Shown: piece by piece, positions 7,148 to 7,830 of the stretch
How the letters are laid out: each line of letters begins with the position of its first letter
Position numbering within the stretch: position 1 is the first letter of the stretch
The notes under the pieces: model-generated
The model's database searches: none
Told to the model about the DNA's origin: nothing
Seen by the model: the letters and a program-made list of their open reading frames with translations, nothing else
From: Actinomycetota bacterium
Lineage (GTDB): Bacteria > Actinomycetota > Actinomycetes > Actinomycetales > Angustibacteraceae
NCBI GenBank assembly: GCA_014377795.1
Contig: JACMOY010000059.1
Coordinates: 1-7,830, forward strand
Direction of reading: 5' to 3'
DNA length: 7,830 bases
Position numbers and translations under genes: made by a program

Positions 7148-7830
7148 TCACGGGTCCAGCAGCCTCAGGGCCGCGGGCAGCGTCGGGCCGCGGGAGAGGA
7201 CCAGCCAGCCGAACCCGCCGAGGCCGTCCGGGTCGAGCAGCTCGGCGGCCTCGCCGGCCCGCGCGAGCGCGGCCAGGTAGCCCATCGGGTCGGTGGTGGC
7301 CAGTGCCGCTGCGGGCCGAGCGGCGTCCACGCCGAGTGCCTGCAGGGCCCGTCGCTGGCTGGTGCGGACGCCGGCACCGGCCAGGGCGTCGAGGGCGACG
7401 TGGGCGGTGATGTCGCAGCTGCCGTCGGCCACGGGGGGCACCGCACGCCCGTCGCGGTAGCCGACCAAGGTGCCGGCGCTCGGCCGACTGAGCCGGTCGT
7501 GGGAGTAGTCGACGGCGAGCAGCAGGCTGCCGTCGGCGCGCGCGAGCAGGTCGGCCCAGGCGCGCTCGCGGGGCAGGCCCACCTCGACCCGGTCCCCGGG
7601 ACGCGTCGTCGGCCACCATCGGGACGCCCAGGCCAGCTCGTCCGGCGACGCGTCCCCGCCCACGTGCTCGGTGCCGTCGTCGTCGACCTCGACGACGCGC
7701 AGCGCACCGTCGTCGCCCGGCCACCTGGACTGCCGTCGTCCGTCGACTGGCTGGGCGCACCCGGCGGGGCCGACCTGCCAGCCGACCTGGACGCCCGCGG
7801 CGCGCTCGGGGTGGCGCACGAGGGGCTCGA
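7148..7830 (-). CDS. MidA/NDUFAF7-family (DUF185) SAM-dependent methyltransferase, C-terminal part (5' partial)
   Basis: The minus-strand frame is open from the window edge to the TGA at 7148-7150. The recognisable part runs from about 7710 down: VVEVDDDGTEHVGG, WASRWWP, then LAVDYSH (matching the family's (I/V)DYG element), GTLVGYRDGR (matching GTL..Y..H/G) and DGSCDITAHVALDAL (matching G..DITAHVDF). Together these identify the MidA / Methyltransf_28 family. The human member NDUFAF7 methylates one arginine of NDUFS2, the NuoD homologue, during complex I assembly. The N-terminal Rossmann half with the glycine-rich SAM loop is not in the window. The most upstream ~110 bases (above ~7718) do not look like this family in this frame, being Gln/Cys/Arg-rich, whereas the opposite strand does. 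A GTG at 7819 could be an apparent start but would leave no SAM-binding domain. The gene is therefore partial, or broken by rearrangement near 7718. It is convergent with the P450. Confidence 0.8.
   Translation of the reverse strand, partial: EPLVRHPERAAGVQVGWQVGPAGCAQPVDGRRQSRWPGDDGALRVVEVDDDGTEHVGGDASPDELAWASRWWPTTRPGDRVEVGLPRERAWADLLARADGSLLLAVDYSHDRLSRPSAGTLVGYRDGRAVPPVADGSCDITAHVALDALAGAGVRTSQRRALQALGVDAARPAAALATTDPMGYLAALARAGEAAELLDPDGLGGFGWLVLSRGPTLPAALRLLDP
7718..7830 (+). other. Plus-strand segment resembling the missing middle of the MidA methyltransferase (possible inversion or chimera)
   Basis: Reading the plus strand in the frame of the GTC at 7742 gives a natural-looking peptide with SVDWLGAPGGADLPADLD and, at the very end, GVAHEGL followed by GA (Asp or Glu). 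In MidA proteins the segment just before the 'VVEVD..GTE' part carries an (A)(N/H)E-x-LD motif. AHEGL plus a likely Asp fits it, and a Val-x-Trp stretch ahead of it is also as I expect. It lies on the wrong strand relative to 7148-7710. The two frames are exact in-phase complements, so base composition alone cannot choose between them. Family resemblance is judged from memory. Confidence 0.35.

Noticed and set aside
7041..7760. A 239-residue minus-strand frame overlapping the methyltransferase
   Set aside because: Arg/Gly/Pro-rich shadow of the MidA frame, which carries the recognisable motifs.

Overview
The window is a high-GC, gene-dense piece of an actinobacterial chromosome (Actinomycetota; order Micrococcales is a reasonable but unproven guess). 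The reasons are a very GC-rich third codon position in every real frame, frequent GTG starts, the standalone NuoD paralogue, the paired YdbS/YdbT PH-domain proteins and the DUF1684 protein, all familiar from actinobacteria. Genes are packed on both strands and no stretch over about 130 bases lacks a gene. I see no RNA gene, CRISPR array, insertion sequence or phage gene.

Left part (1-2690): the C-terminal 60 residues of an unidentified protein ending in a perfect beta-clamp-binding pentapeptide (QLSLF); then, on the minus strand, a class C beta-lactamase-like serine hydrolase and a small hypothetical protein with a hydrophobic N-terminus; then, divergently on the plus strand, a DUF1684 protein.

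Middle (2697-5846): a lone NuoD (49-kDa complex I subunit) paralogue on the minus strand, with no other nuo gene in view, divergent from a plus-strand run ydbS-like / ydbT-like / cytochrome P450. The three run genes are joined by two successive 4-base GTGA stop/start overlaps, so they are probably one translationally coupled operon.

Right part (7052-7830): a convergent spacer with a tandem 12-bp repeat, then the C-terminal part of a MidA/NDUFAF7-family (DUF185) methyltransferase on the minus strand, running off the window. In mitochondria this family methylates the NuoD homologue NDUFS2 on one arginine. The NuoD paralogue here keeps that arginine (R62 in MHRGAEK) but has two quinone-site residues changed (Tyr to Trp, Asp to Glu). 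A methyltransferase and a divergent NuoD within about 3.5 kb is the best candidate here for a little-described functional unit. The outermost ~110 bases are odd: the plus strand there reads like the missing middle of the methyltransferase, which suggests an inversion or an assembly chimera.
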